NCBI GenBank assembly: GCA_036794825.1
Contig: DAIRGA010000001.1
Location: 124,001-188,000 of the forward strand
Source: RZYY01 sp036794825
GTDB lineage: Bacteria; Bacteroidota; Bacteroidia; Bacteroidales; 4484-276
Direction: 5' to 3'
Length of the DNA stretch: 64,000 bases
The position numbers and the translations under genes are program-made. Each line of letters begins with the position of its first letter. Within the stretch, counting starts at the first letter, position 1. Shown in pieces: positions 52,556-62,100 of this stretch. The notes under the pieces were generated by a model that was given only the letters and a program-made list of their open reading frames with translations, was not told where the DNA came from and did no database searches.

Positions 52556-53086
52556 TTAGTAACGGTCGTCGATTCGTTTTTGCAGCCAGGCCTTTGCTCT
52601 GGCGTATTGTGATTTGGAGGTGCCTTCGGTGATGTTGAGCATGCCGGCAATTTCCTGGTGCGAGTATCCTTCGATGGCAAACAGGTTGAAAATGGTACGG
52701 AAACCCGCCGGCAATGCCTGGATATGTTCCAGAAGGTCTGCTGCTTTTAGCTGCCTGAAAGCATCCGGGTAATTGTCGCTTACCAGGAATGCTGCTTCGA
52801 GATCAACACTTTGCTTCAGCACATCTTTTTTTCTCAGTATTTCAAGTGCGGTGTTCACCATAATCTTCTGTATCCACCCCTCCACCGGGCCCTCCGACCG
52901 GAAGTGTTTCAGGTTGGTAAAAACCTTGATAAAACCTTCCTGCAAGAAGTCCTGAGCCATTTCAACGTCATCGGCATACCTCAGGCAAACGCCCATCATT
53001 TTTGGGGCAAAGCGCTCGTAGAATTGCTTCTGAGCGTTGCTGTCACCCCTGAGGCACCCTCTAATGAGTTGTTCCGTATCCACCAT
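52556..53086 (-). CDS. ECF RNA polymerase sigma factor
   Basis: A 176-residue extracytoplasmic-function sigma factor. Region 2: DFLQEGFIKVFTNLKHFRSE, VEGWIQKIMVNTALEILRKK. Region 4 helix-turn-helix: FNLFAIEGYSHQEIAGMLNI, TEGTSKSQYARAKAWLQKRI. It is the promoter-proximal gene of the cassette; the next gene, two bases on, is its likely anti-sigma partner. It probably controls envelope genes including this cassette. Confidence 0.93.
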   Translation of the reverse strand: MVDTEQLIRGCLRGDSNAQKQFYERFAPKMMGVCLRYADDVEMAQDFLQEGFIKVFTNLKHFRSEGPVEGWIQKIMVNTALEILRKKDVLKQSVDLEAAFLVSDNYPDAFRQLKAADLLEHIQALPAGFRTIFNLFAIEGYSHQEIAGMLNITEGTSKSQYARAKAWLQKRIDDRY

Positions 53087-53262
53087 TAGAGGATAGCGTT
53101 GATTATTGGTTTAACATCGTTTAATTGATGCAGGGAAAAGCTGAAAAGTTGCACGGGATTTTTTTCAGTGAGAAATATTTTCATTTTCTGATTGATGGCT
53201 GTTTCAGGATCAGCTATTGAATATCGGGGATGTGATTCAATTTGAGTGAGTTGAGTAAGAAA

Positions 53263-54735
53263 TTACAGCGTATCTTTAAAGTGAATGTAAAAGCCTGTTT
53301 CGCCTTGTTTATTTACTGAGACTTCCACTCTGAAAATCATATCGTAATAGGTAACCAGGTCAATTCCGGCGCCAAGTCCGTAAAGCAGGTTGTTGGAAAG
53401 GTCGGTGGCATCGTAATACCTGTATGCATCAACAAAACCGACATCAACGAAAAGATTGGCGAATAGTGCGTAGTGGATTTTGTTGAATTTTTCGGATTTT
53501 AAAAAGCTGATGGTCGAGCTTTTTTCGGGTATGATAGCATAACGGAGAGCGTTTTTTCCCAGGATAAAGCTTTGACCGTCAACTACATATAACTCATATC
53601 CCCGCACATAGTTGCGGTCGAACCCCAGTCCGCGCTGATAAAAGTAGGGCTGGTCGCGGTTGGTCGAAATTTTACCTGTCCAGTCGGTGGAAGCATAAAA
53701 TCGTTTTGGTAATTCCCAGTACTTACGGTAAGAACCAAGCAGTTCCATCATCTCGATATCGCCGTCTTTCATCAGTCCAAAACCGCTTTTGGAGATCATA
53801 CCTTCGAAATAATGGCCGGTGAGGGGGTTGACTTTCGAATCGCGGTAATCGCTGATAAATTTGTAGGTAAGCGTTACATACTCGTTGGTTTTTTGCCCAT
53901 AGAAAGAGTAGTCAGGGTTTAAAGCAAGCAAAGTATCTTCAAACGAGAAGAAATTGAACCGGGCCTGTAAAGTGTGAAACTGATAGAAATTAGGGCGGAA
54001 TGAAAGGTTGAAATAGCTGTAATACTGTGTGAAAAGGTATTTCTGGTCATCTTTAACAAACTCCTGTTTATTATTTACAGTCCGGTAAGGAACCTCATGA
54101 TTTTGGATCCAACCTGCCCCTATTCCAGCCCCAACAGTCTGTTTTTCATTGATATAAGGGATCAGGTAGCTGATTTCATACCGCTCGTCGTAGCCAAAAC
54201 GAAGAAAGAGCCGGAGCAGTTCACCCCTGCCACGGTTATTTTGTTTCAGAAGATACAAACCATAGCTCACCCGGTCATAATTTTTTTCTTCGAGCCATAC
54301 GTTGAGGTTGCGGTCGGAAATTTCAAAAACAGGAAAAGGCCAGATGTACCAGCGTTCCACGAATGAAATGGTAACCGACAGATGGGTCATTTCGCCCTGC
54401 ATTACAACCGAATCGCTGATAATGACAAAGTTGAAAAGGGAGGTTTTGAGGAGGTTGTTGCGCGACTCCTGGTATTTATTGTGAAGCGCTGTGGCGGAGA
54501 GGGTATCCTGTGGTTTAAAGGTTAGTTCCCGCAGAATGATAAAGTCTTTGGTTACCCTGTTGCCGGTCAGGACAATGGAATCAATGATAAACGTGGTACC
54601 CGGAGCAGCCCTGTGTGTGTTGGATACAATGCTGTCGTTTTTTGTTTCCAAGCTGAGAACATGCGACTGCTGCGGGATTGCCATTCTGGCAACTCCAAAT
54701 GAAATCAGCAACAACAGCAGGTACCCTTTTATCAT
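53263..54735 (-). CDS. BamA/TamA-like outer-membrane protein with one POTRA domain
   Basis: A 490-residue exported protein of the Omp85 type, much shorter than BamA. After the signal peptide there is one POTRA domain (about 48-130: FIIDSIVLTGNRVTKDFIIL onward), then a barrel (TYKFISDYRDSKVNPLTGHY, the loop-like RGYELYVVDG, end EVSVNKQGETGFYIHFKDTL). It may insert or secrete a small set of outer-membrane proteins. It is 39 bases after the CBS-ACT gene. It is a second Omp85 protein besides the one at 43123. Confidence 0.85.
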   Translation of the reverse strand: MIKGYLLLLLISFGVARMAIPQQSHVLSLETKNDSIVSNTHRAAPGTTFIIDSIVLTGNRVTKDFIILRELTFKPQDTLSATALHNKYQESRNNLLKTSLFNFVIISDSVVMQGEMTHLSVTISFVERWYIWPFPVFEISDRNLNVWLEEKNYDRVSYGLYLLKQNNRGRGELLRLFLRFGYDERYEISYLIPYINEKQTVGAGIGAGWIQNHEVPYRTVNNKQEFVKDDQKYLFTQYYSYFNLSFRPNFYQFHTLQARFNFFSFEDTLLALNPDYSFYGQKTNEYVTLTYKFISDYRDSKVNPLTGHYFEGMISKSGFGLMKDGDIEMMELLGSYRKYWELPKRFYASTDWTGKISTNRDQPYFYQRGLGFDRNYVRGYELYVVDGQSFILGKNALRYAIIPEKSSTISFLKSEKFNKIHYALFANLFVDVGFVDAYRYYDATDLSNNLLYGLGAGIDLVTYYDMIFRVEVSVNKQGETGFYIHFKDTL

Positions 54736-54774
54736 TTTTCATTCACTTTTTATGCAGATTGCAATTTGCCTCTT

Positions 54775-55440
54775 TCAGGTTTCTAAAAACCTCATCAGCA
54801 GCTCGTATCGCTCGCGCAGCATAGCCTCATTTTTTTCGTTGTCGCCAAAATAAAATACGATGTCGTAGTTGTAGCGGAGAAGGGTTTGAATCACCTGCTC
54901 GATGTTCATTTTGTTTAACTTCAGGGTAATTTCCATTTTGGTTGAATCGGGAACTGCTTTAATCCCTGAGCTGAGGATTTTGGTGTCGTTGGATTCGATG
55001 ATACGGGCAATTTCGCTCATCGAATAATCATTCTGGTTTACCTCGAGAATGATGATGCCACCTGGATTTCTGACAGATAGTATTTCGGCGATTTCGGTCA
55101 GAACCTGCCCGGCAGAGATTAGCCCCTTAAAATGCTGATCATCGTCGAGCACCGGCAGCATTTCCATTTGCTGGTCGGATATGATATGTATCGCATTGAA
55201 AATGTGCTCATTCTCATTAATAAATGGCTTGGGCAATGCTTTGCAAAGCGGTTCGATGCGGGCTGATTTGTTCGTCTGGCTCAACAATTCGTTTTCCGAA
55301 ATCATTCCCAGGTAAATATTCCCGTCGGTAACCGGGGCAAAGGAAGTTTTGTATTCCGACATCAGCCGCAGCGCAGAGGAAATTTTATCCGATTTTTTCA
55401 GCGGAGGCACAAAAACACTGGTCAGGTTTCGGACAATCAT
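54775..55440 (-). CDS. CBS-domain protein with C-terminal ACT-like domain
   Basis: A 221-residue cytoplasmic protein. Two CBS domains (about 1-130: MIVRNLTSVFVPPLKKSDKI, MEMLPVLDDDQHFKGLISAG) bind adenine nucleotides in relatives. They are followed by an ACT-like fold (GGIIILEVNQNDYSMSEIAR, STKMEITLKLNKMNIEQVIQ). The start is ATG 55440; the open frame reaches 31 codons further, up to the rsgA stop. It probably senses energy state or an amino acid. It usually lies beside nadK in this phylum; here a sigma cassette and an Omp85 gene separate them. Confidence 0.82.
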   Translation of the reverse strand: MIVRNLTSVFVPPLKKSDKISSALRLMSEYKTSFAPVTDGNIYLGMISENELLSQTNKSARIEPLCKALPKPFINENEHIFNAIHIISDQQMEMLPVLDDDQHFKGLISAGQVLTEIAEILSVRNPGGIIILEVNQNDYSMSEIARIIESNDTKILSSGIKAVPDSTKMEITLKLNKMNIEQVIQTLLRYNYDIVFYFGDNEKNEAMLRERYELLMRFLET

Positions 55441-55533
55441 ATTTTTGGATTTTTTATCATTTTGGTAGTTACAAACGCACGAAACCGGTCTAAATTTCAA
55501 AGCAGTAAAATCATCGATTTTGAGGATTTTCAA

Positions 55534-56472
55534 TTACTCCCATTCCCAGAGTTCTTTTTCGAGATAGTCGTCGTTGTAGATTTTGATGTAGCTTTCGTAC
55601 CTCGACAGGGCTATTTCACCGGCCTCCACTGCGGCTTTCACAGCGCAGCGCGGCTCGTGAATGTGAGTGCAGTTGTTGAACTGGCAGTCGTGCATGATTG
55701 CGCGCATCTCCGGGAAGCGTTCGGCAATCTCTTCTCTGCGGAACTCCACCAGGCCAAACTCGCGGATGCCCGGAGTATCTATTATAAAACTGTTGTCGGC
55801 CAGCGGATTCATTTCAGGAAAGGTGGTGGTGTGTTTTCCTTTGAGGTGATAAGATGAAATATCGCCGGTTCTGAGATTCAGCGTTGGGTCAATTGCGTTG
55901 ATAAGCGCCGATTTACCTGCTCCTGAAACCCCGGAAAAGAGACACACTTTCTCTTTCATTTCTGTAATGAGCAAATCCAAATTTTCCCCTGTTATGGCTG
56001 ATACCCTGAAGGTTTTATAGCCTGCGGCGAGGTAGATTTTCTCCAGCTCAGCCAGCCTGGCAAAATCCTTTTCGCCATAAATGTCAATCTTGTTGAATAC
56101 GATGGCCGTCGTTATGTGGTAAGCCTCAGCGGTTACCAGAAAGCGGTCAATGAATCCCACACTGGTTATAGGTTCTCTTATGGTTACAACCAGCAGTGCG
56201 AGATCAATGTTGGCGGCGATGATATGCGAAACCTTGGAGAGGTTAGTGGATTTGCGGATGATGTGGTTGTGGCGGGGTAAGATCTTGTTTATCAAACCCA
56301 CATTATCACCCTCCCCTATCTCAAATTCAACTTTGTCGCCAACAGCCAGCGGATTGGTGGTTTTGATCCCTTTCATCCTGAAATTGCCCTTCAGTTTACA
56401 GTTAATGCGGCTGCCATTTTCATCCATCACGGTGGCCCAGCTTCCGGTTGATTTGATGACTATTCCTTTCAA
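55534..56472 (-). CDS. rsgA: Ribosome small-subunit-dependent GTPase A
   Basis: A 312-residue circularly permuted GTPase that helps mature the 30S subunit. An OB domain is followed by the permuted G motifs: G4 VFNKIDIYG, G1 FSGVSGAGKSALINA, G3 DTPGIREFG. A C-terminal zinc knuckle (HDCQFNNCTHIHEPRC) is visible. Length and order are complete. A cupin gene lies upstream. Confidence 0.96.
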   Translation of the reverse strand: MKGIVIKSTGSWATVMDENGSRINCKLKGNFRMKGIKTTNPLAVGDKVEFEIGEGDNVGLINKILPRHNHIIRKSTNLSKVSHIIAANIDLALLVVTIREPITSVGFIDRFLVTAEAYHITTAIVFNKIDIYGEKDFARLAELEKIYLAAGYKTFRVSAITGENLDLLITEMKEKVCLFSGVSGAGKSALINAIDPTLNLRTGDISSYHLKGKHTTTFPEMNPLADNSFIIDTPGIREFGLVEFRREEIAERFPEMRAIMHDCQFNNCTHIHEPRCAVKAAVEAGEIALSRYESYIKIYNDDYLEKELWEWE

Positions 56473-56511
56473 AATATTGATTGTTAGGGGTTTGACTAAT
56501 AGAATATATTA

Positions 56512-56787
56512 TTACCTGAAATTGTAATGTTTCCTTACGGGCTTTTTTATATCCCAGGTGCAGCGCAGGCCTTTTCTGAAAGTGACGAAATCGCCGGGAT
56601 TAAGGTGAAATGACTTTTCGCCGGCTTCCACCACAATATTTCCCTCCAAAATCAGGCACTCTTCGGTGGAGTCGTAAGTCCACGGGAAACGTGAGACCTC
56701 TTTTTCCCAAACAGGCCAGCTTTTGATGCCCCTCGTCATTATTTCGTCTTGGGTTAAATGTTGGATCAGTATATCTTCCATAATCAT
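56512..56787 (-). CDS. Small cupin-domain protein
   Basis: A 91-residue single-domain cupin. Pattern: PWTYDSTEECLILEGNIVVE and FHLNPGDFVTFRKGLRCTWD, the two cupin motifs, with Glu and Asp/Arg but few metal-type His. It resembles DUF861/EutQ-like cupins in which the metal may be lost. It is 39 bases upstream of rsgA and in the same direction. The ligand is unknown. Confidence 0.82.
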   Translation of the reverse strand: MIMEDILIQHLTQDEIMTRGIKSWPVWEKEVSRFPWTYDSTEECLILEGNIVVEAGEKSFHLNPGDFVTFRKGLRCTWDIKKPVRKHYNFR

Positions 56788-56816
56788 TTGTTTTGTTGGT
56801 TAATAAATTATATTTG
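56787..56816 (+). promoter_or_regulatory. Near-perfect Bacteroidota promoter for the PrsW-like gene
   Basis: TTTG at 56787-56790, an 18-base spacer, then TATATTTG at 56809-56816. It lies 50 bases before the ATG at 56867. This is the best match to the TTTG/TAnnTTTG consensus in the window. Confidence 0.75.
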
Positions 56817-56866
56817 CAGGGAATTTTTCAGGATTTTGGCTCTCAAATCAAAAAACCCTCAAAATT

Positions 56867-57535
56867 ATGAATTTTTCCAAGTACATGCCCTTGTTGATAG
56901 CGCCCTTTGTCTTCTTTGTGCTCATATTGCTTGCCCGCAAAATTATGGAGAAAAAGGTTCTGAATCTTTTTGCCAGCGCTTACTTTATCGGTCTGCTCAC
57001 AGCCATCCCGATGATTCTTGCCCTCTATTTTGTTTATGAATACTGGCTTACGCACGTCAGCAGCCTGCGCCGGATCGTCTTTTACTCTTTCGCATTGATC
57101 GGTTTTCTGTCGGAGTTCACCAAATTTTTGCTGCTCCGCTTTTATTATCTGCCCAAAGAATCTTTCACCAAACCGTTCGACGGAATCCTCTTTTCGGTGA
57201 TGATCGCTATGGGCTATGCCACCACGGCCAACGCGTATTTCCTTTATTACTGGAATTACAGCGATAACCTGAAAATGGTCCTCTTTACCCTGCCGGCAGC
57301 CATGATCTTTATCCCGGCAATTATGGGTTTTTTCATCGGAATGTCAAAATACCGGAATAACTATTTCGACTCGCTGACGGGATTGATGGCCGCGACTTTC
57401 TTTTATGGTTTCTATAGCTTTTGCCTGATATCCCAGGATTATGCGCTGTTGGGGCTCTATGGTGGCGGCGTGGTGATAATCTCTGTTTTGCTTGCCGTAA
57501 AATCGCTCAACACCAATGTCAACACATTGATGTGA
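56867..57535 (+). CDS. PrsW-like polytopic membrane protein with degenerate active site
   Basis: A 222-residue protein with about seven hydrophobic helices. The region GFLSEFTKFLLLRFYYLPKE, KPFDGILFSVMIAMGYATTA matches the core of PrsW site-1 proteases (usually EExxK, PFDGxxYG, FATxEN). In this copy the first catalytic Glu is Ser 82 (SEFTK), the ATxEN Glu is Ala (TTANAYF), and no HxxxD motif is found at the third site. It is therefore probably not a protease, but a PrsW-related membrane protein with another role. It has its own strong promoter. Confidence 0.75.
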   Translation: MNFSKYMPLLIAPFVFFVLILLARKIMEKKVLNLFASAYFIGLLTAIPMILALYFVYEYWLTHVSSLRRIVFYSFALIGFLSEFTKFLLLRFYYLPKESFTKPFDGILFSVMIAMGYATTANAYFLYYWNYSDNLKMVLFTLPAAMIFIPAIMGFFIGMSKYRNNYFDSLTGLMAATFFYGFYSFCLISQDYALLGLYGGGVVIISVLLAVKSLNTNVNTLM

Positions 57536-57621
57536 TGAGTGATATGACCCGTTTAGCTGTTAATATTTCATAAATTCATTTTCACCGAAAATTTTGAAAA
57601 AACGAATAAGACCATAATTGG

Positions 57622-57629
57622 TATTTTTG
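57622..57629 (+). promoter_or_regulatory. Promoter -7 element for mdh
   Basis: TATTTTTG, 53 bases before the mdh ATG. The nearest TTTG box is 25 bases away, longer than usual. Confidence 0.4.
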
Positions 57630-57682
57630 CACTTTAATTTGTTTTTCAGCCATTTAGAAAAAATAGAACAAAACATCATTTT

Positions 57683-58627
57683 ATGGAAAGAATAACCGTA
57701 GTTGGCGCAGGTAACGTGGGAGCAACCTGTGCGAATGTAATTGCCCACAAAGACCTGGCAAAAGAGGTCGTTCTGGTGGACATCAAAGAAGGCGTTGCCG
57801 AAGGAAAAGCGCTCGATATCTGGCAAACCTCAGCCATCAACAATTTTGATACCCGCGTAGTTGGAGTTACCAACGATTACCTCCGCACCAAAGGGTCGGG
57901 TATTGTGGTCATCACCTCAGGGATGCCCCGCAAACCCGGAATGAGCCGCGACGACCTCATCCGCACCAACGCCAAGATCATCGTGGATGTGACCGAAAAG
58001 GTGATAAAATATTCGCCTGAAGCCATTATCATCGTCGTTTCCAACCCTCTCGACGTAATGACCTATGCCGCATGGAAAACTTCCAACAAGCCCAGCCGTA
58101 AGGTGTTTGGCATGGCCGGCATCCTCGACACAGGACGCTACACCGCCTTCCTGGCCGAAGCGCTCAACGTTTCGCCAAAAGACATACACGCATTGTTGCT
58201 CGGCGGCCACGGCGACTCCATGGTTCCGCTGCGCAGATATACGTCAGTGAAAGGTATCCCCATAACCGAATTACTTACCAAGGATCAGATTGATAAAATC
58301 GTTGATCGTACCCGCAAAGGTGGCGGCGAACTGGTGAATCTTATGGGAACCTCAGCCTGGTATGCCCCAGGAGCTGCTGCCGCCCAGATGGTGGAAAGCA
58401 TCGTGGACGATCAGAAACGCATTTTCCCCGTTTGCGCCAGGCTTACCGGTCAATACGGCATCAACGACCTCTACATCGGCGTGCCGGTTAAGCTGGGTAA
58501 AAACGGCATCGAAGAAATTTTTGAACTCAACCTCAACGATAAAGAATACAAAATGCTGCACGAGTCGGCCGAGCAGGTTCGTACGGTTGTTAACGTACTC
58601 GACGACATGAGCCTTTTCCCCCATTAA
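57683..58627 (+). CDS. mdh: Malate dehydrogenase
   Basis: A 314-residue NAD-dependent enzyme interconverting malate and oxaloacetate. The Rossmann start is ITVVGAGNVGATCANV; substrate-binding loop TSGMPRKPGMSRDDL has the malate-specific Arg pair; VSNPLDVMTYAAWK and the catalytic GGHGDSMVPL His follow. It is of the LDH-like MDH group common in Bacteroidota. With fumarate reductase at 36 kb it fits the reductive branch that ends in succinate. Confidence 0.97.
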   Translation: MERITVVGAGNVGATCANVIAHKDLAKEVVLVDIKEGVAEGKALDIWQTSAINNFDTRVVGVTNDYLRTKGSGIVVITSGMPRKPGMSRDDLIRTNAKIIVDVTEKVIKYSPEAIIIVVSNPLDVMTYAAWKTSNKPSRKVFGMAGILDTGRYTAFLAEALNVSPKDIHALLLGGHGDSMVPLRRYTSVKGIPITELLTKDQIDKIVDRTRKGGGELVNLMGTSAWYAPGAAAAQMVESIVDDQKRIFPVCARLTGQYGINDLYIGVPVKLGKNGIEEIFELNLNDKEYKMLHESAEQVRTVVNVLDDMSLFPH

Positions 58628-58645
58628 ACTGAACAGCAGGCCGTT

Positions 58646-58686
58646 AAAGGCATCTTCGTCAATCGGAACGGAGATGCCTTTTTTTT
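58646..58686 (+). terminator. Intrinsic terminator after mdh
   Basis: The 10-bp perfect stem AAAGGCATCT / AGATGCCTTT has a 16-base loop and a T run, 18 bases past the stop. Confidence 0.9.
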
Positions 58687-58769
58687 ATCCCAGAGTAAAG
58701 ATCTTACCATTATCCTCCAGGGAGACCTCTCCTTACGATGTCATGCTCCCCCCAAAACCTCACAGCAAC

Positions 58770-58820
58770 TGTCATTTCGTATGACCGAAGCGAAGCGAAG
58801 GGAATGAGAAATCTCCTTTT
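58770..58820. repeat. GTCATTTCG...GAAATCTC-type intergenic element
   Basis: The segment begins GTCATTTCG, has GAAGCGAAGCGAAGGGA in the middle and ends GAATGAGAAATCTCC. This matches a small dispersed element I know from Bacteroidota intergenic regions. It can fold TCATTTC on GGAATGA. The remaining gap (to 58976) shows no coding frame. Confidence 0.4.
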
Positions 58821-58976
58821 TGGCCGGAAGAATCAATTATTAAAAAACCCGGCATCTGCCTTTTCGCCATCAATCGAAACCTGATTGTTCGAAACAGTGA
58901 TGAACAAAAGCCCCTCCCATGAAAAATTGATTTTTGAAAAAAATTCGTGCAGCAATCACTGATCTTTCAAAATTCT

Positions 58977-58984
58977 TACATTTG
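58977..58984 (+). promoter_or_regulatory. Candidate -7 element for the FISUMP gene
   Basis: TACATTTG, 127 bases before the ATG, with no spaced TTTG box. The leader would be long, about 120 bases, and has near-repeats ATTCACCGAAATTCAC. Confidence 0.35.
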
Positions 58985-59110
58985 AAAAGCAGTGAAAGTT
59001 TAGGGATGTAATATTCACCGAAATTCACTAAGTAGGTATTACATTTTGACTTTCAGACTATAGCAAAATTATCAGTTCCCGAAATGTTGTATTTTTTAAT
59101 TTTCAAGCCC

Positions 59111-62100
59111 ATGAAAAAATCTCTCCTTTTTCTCGTAATCATCCTCGCTGGCCTCTCAGTGACCGGCCAAACGCCGCAGGGAATCAACTACCAGACCGTT
59201 GTGCGCAATGGCGATGGTGAGGCGCTGCCTCACACCGACATCTGGCTGAAAGTGTCAATCCTTGCTGATGCACCCGACGGAACCGTAGTTTACAGTGAAG
59301 TGCATCCCGCTGCCACCAACGGCTTCGGCCTGGTGAATCTCGTCATCGGGCAGGGAACGGTGCTCATCGGAAATTTTGGTGCTGTTGAATGGGGAAAGTC
59401 ATCACACTTTCTCGAAATGGCCATTGACCTTACCGGCGGTGGCGAGTTTCAGGTTATGGGAGTTTCTCAGTTTCTGAGTGTGCCTTATGCGTTGTATTCC
59501 GGGCAAACCGGCGATACCACCAATTGGCAGAAAAACCAGAATGTGGTTTATTATAACAAAGGCCAGGTTGGGATTGGCACCAACCAGCCTGATTCCTCTG
59601 CAAAATTGGATGTAAATTCCAACTCCCAGGGCTTCCTGCCACCACGAATGACTACCGAAGAAAGAGATTCAATTCCCAATCCTGCGGCTGGTTTGATTAT
59701 CTTCAACACCAACACGCATTGCATCAATTTCTTTAATGGCGTGGAGTGGGTGGAGTATGGCCGCGACCCGTTGGATACTTTTGAATGTGGCCAAATATTC
59801 ACCGACCCCCGCGACAAGCAGCAATACCAGACTGTGCAGATTGGCGATCAGTGCTGGTTTGCCAAAAATCTGAATGTTGGAACCAAGATCAATGCTACGC
59901 AAAACCAGACAGATAATGGCATTGTTGAAAAATATTGCTACGAAAATGTACCTGCCAATTGCGGTAAATTTGGCGGTTTGTACCAGTGGGATGAAATGAG
60001 GGCTTACGACACCCTGGAAAACACAAAAGGAATTTGTCCCGAAGGCTGGCATTTGCCCAACCAGGCCGAGTGGCAGACGCTTTTTGATGCGTTTGGTGGC
60101 GCCGAAGCAGCCGGAACTGAACTGGCCTCAACCGGTACTTCCGGTTTCGATGCGCTGATGAACGGTAAGTTTGATGCCGTTGCCGGTTTTTCGGGGCAAA
60201 ACAACCTCAGTACTTTTTGGTCATCATCAGGAACTCCGGGCGCACAAGCAACCGGCTATGATTTTACTTCCGGCAGCCCGGTAGTAAATACCGGCAACAG
60301 CAGTGTTTTTAATGGTTATGGAGTGCGCTGTTTAAAAGGCTTACCCAACGTTACCGACCCCAATCTGAAAGTGATAGACACAACAGTTTACCGGTTAGTC
60401 AGCGATAGCCTGGAAATGGAGCAGGGTACTTACAGGTACCAAATCATTGGCAGCCGGAAAGCCAAAGACCTCATTGTTGCTGAAAACATTGTTGTTGGAA
60501 TCGAAATTGACGGATATTTGAGAAAAGTTGATGAAGCTTCCATAAATGGAAATGAAATGACTTTAACAACTTCAGATGCTACTTTTGAAGATGCTTTTAT
60601 CGAAGGCGAGTTCAGTTTTAATGCCGGTCTTACCGGTAAAGGCAAACCGGCGTTGACGTTAACCCGAATTTTATATCTTGCTCCTGGCGTCGAAATTAGT
60701 CCTCAGAAAGATGGGTTTACCTATAATTTTTCAAATCTGGTTCTTTATGAAGGCGACAATGTTTCGGTAACAATTCCACAGGGACATTTTACGCTTGACC
60801 CTCAGTTTAATTTTGATTTCAAGTTTAAAAACAAGCAGGTGAAACGTCTTTCATTTTATGCTGATAACGCCATTTTGGAAAATTCACTTGATGTCCAGCT
60901 TAATGCAACAGGTTCGGTGAGCAAGGAATATGAAAAGACGTTAGCTAAAATTGAAAAGTACATTGGTTTTATGGCTGGGCCGGTTCCGGTAATAGTGGTG
61001 ATTACAACAAAACTAAAAGGCAAACTTAATTGTAGCTTCGATGCTGCATTTATGGCAACTACCGGTTACACAAACACAAATACAGTTTCGTTTGGTGTGA
61101 AATACGAATACGGTAACTGGCAAAGGATTTGGAATTTAATTCCTGAAACCCAGTTGCACCCAATTAACTGGAATGGCACGATTTCGTTAGGGCAGAACCT
61201 TACCATTGTTCCTGAAATTGATATCAAATTTTATGGTGTTGCCGGGCCGTATTTTAACCTGCCGGTTTGGGAGCAATTGGATGCAAACCTTGCCGTGCCG
61301 GAAATGAATTACGATGCAACTCTTGATGTTGGTCTTGACGGAAACATTGGAGCAGAAGTGACAATCTTTGGTAAAACGCTGGCAAGCTACAATAAGGAAC
61401 TCTTTGGTTTTAAGAAGAATCTTTACAACTCCCCCGCCAAATTGGAAATAGTTTCGGGTAACAACCAGACTGGCTATGTTAATTCCCCGTTACCAGCGCC
61501 CTTAAAAGTAAAAGTAACCGACAGCAAAGGGTTGACCTATTTACCATCACGGGTTCATTTTACAATTGAAACTGGAGGCGGAACTTTATCAGAAACCGAT
61601 TTATGGACAGATGCCACCGGCTTTGCCCAAACTTCCTGGACTTTGGGTGCTTTGGCTGGCGAACAATCCGTAAAAGCCGAAGTATTTAAAGCCGACGGTA
61701 CTGCCATTAACAGCTCACCTCAAGTTTTTACGGTTACTACCCAGGGAACTCCCGGCCAATGCGGGCAACCTTTCACCGATGCCCGCGATGGACAAACGTA
61801 CAACACGGTGCAAATAGGAAATCAATGCTGGATGAAGGAAAACTTGAATATTGGAACTCGAATTGACGGTTCAGTCGATATGTCTGACAACAATACAATT
61901 GAAAAATATTGTTATGAAAATAATCCATCCAATTGCAATATTTATGGAGGGCTTTACCAATGGAATGAAATGATGCAGTACAAATCAAATGCGGGAGAAC
62001 AGGGCATTTGTCCCGTTGGCTGGCATTTGCCTACTACAAGTAAAGATTGGAGCAATTTGCAATCTTTCTTAGAAGGTCAAACAACGTACAGATGTAATGG

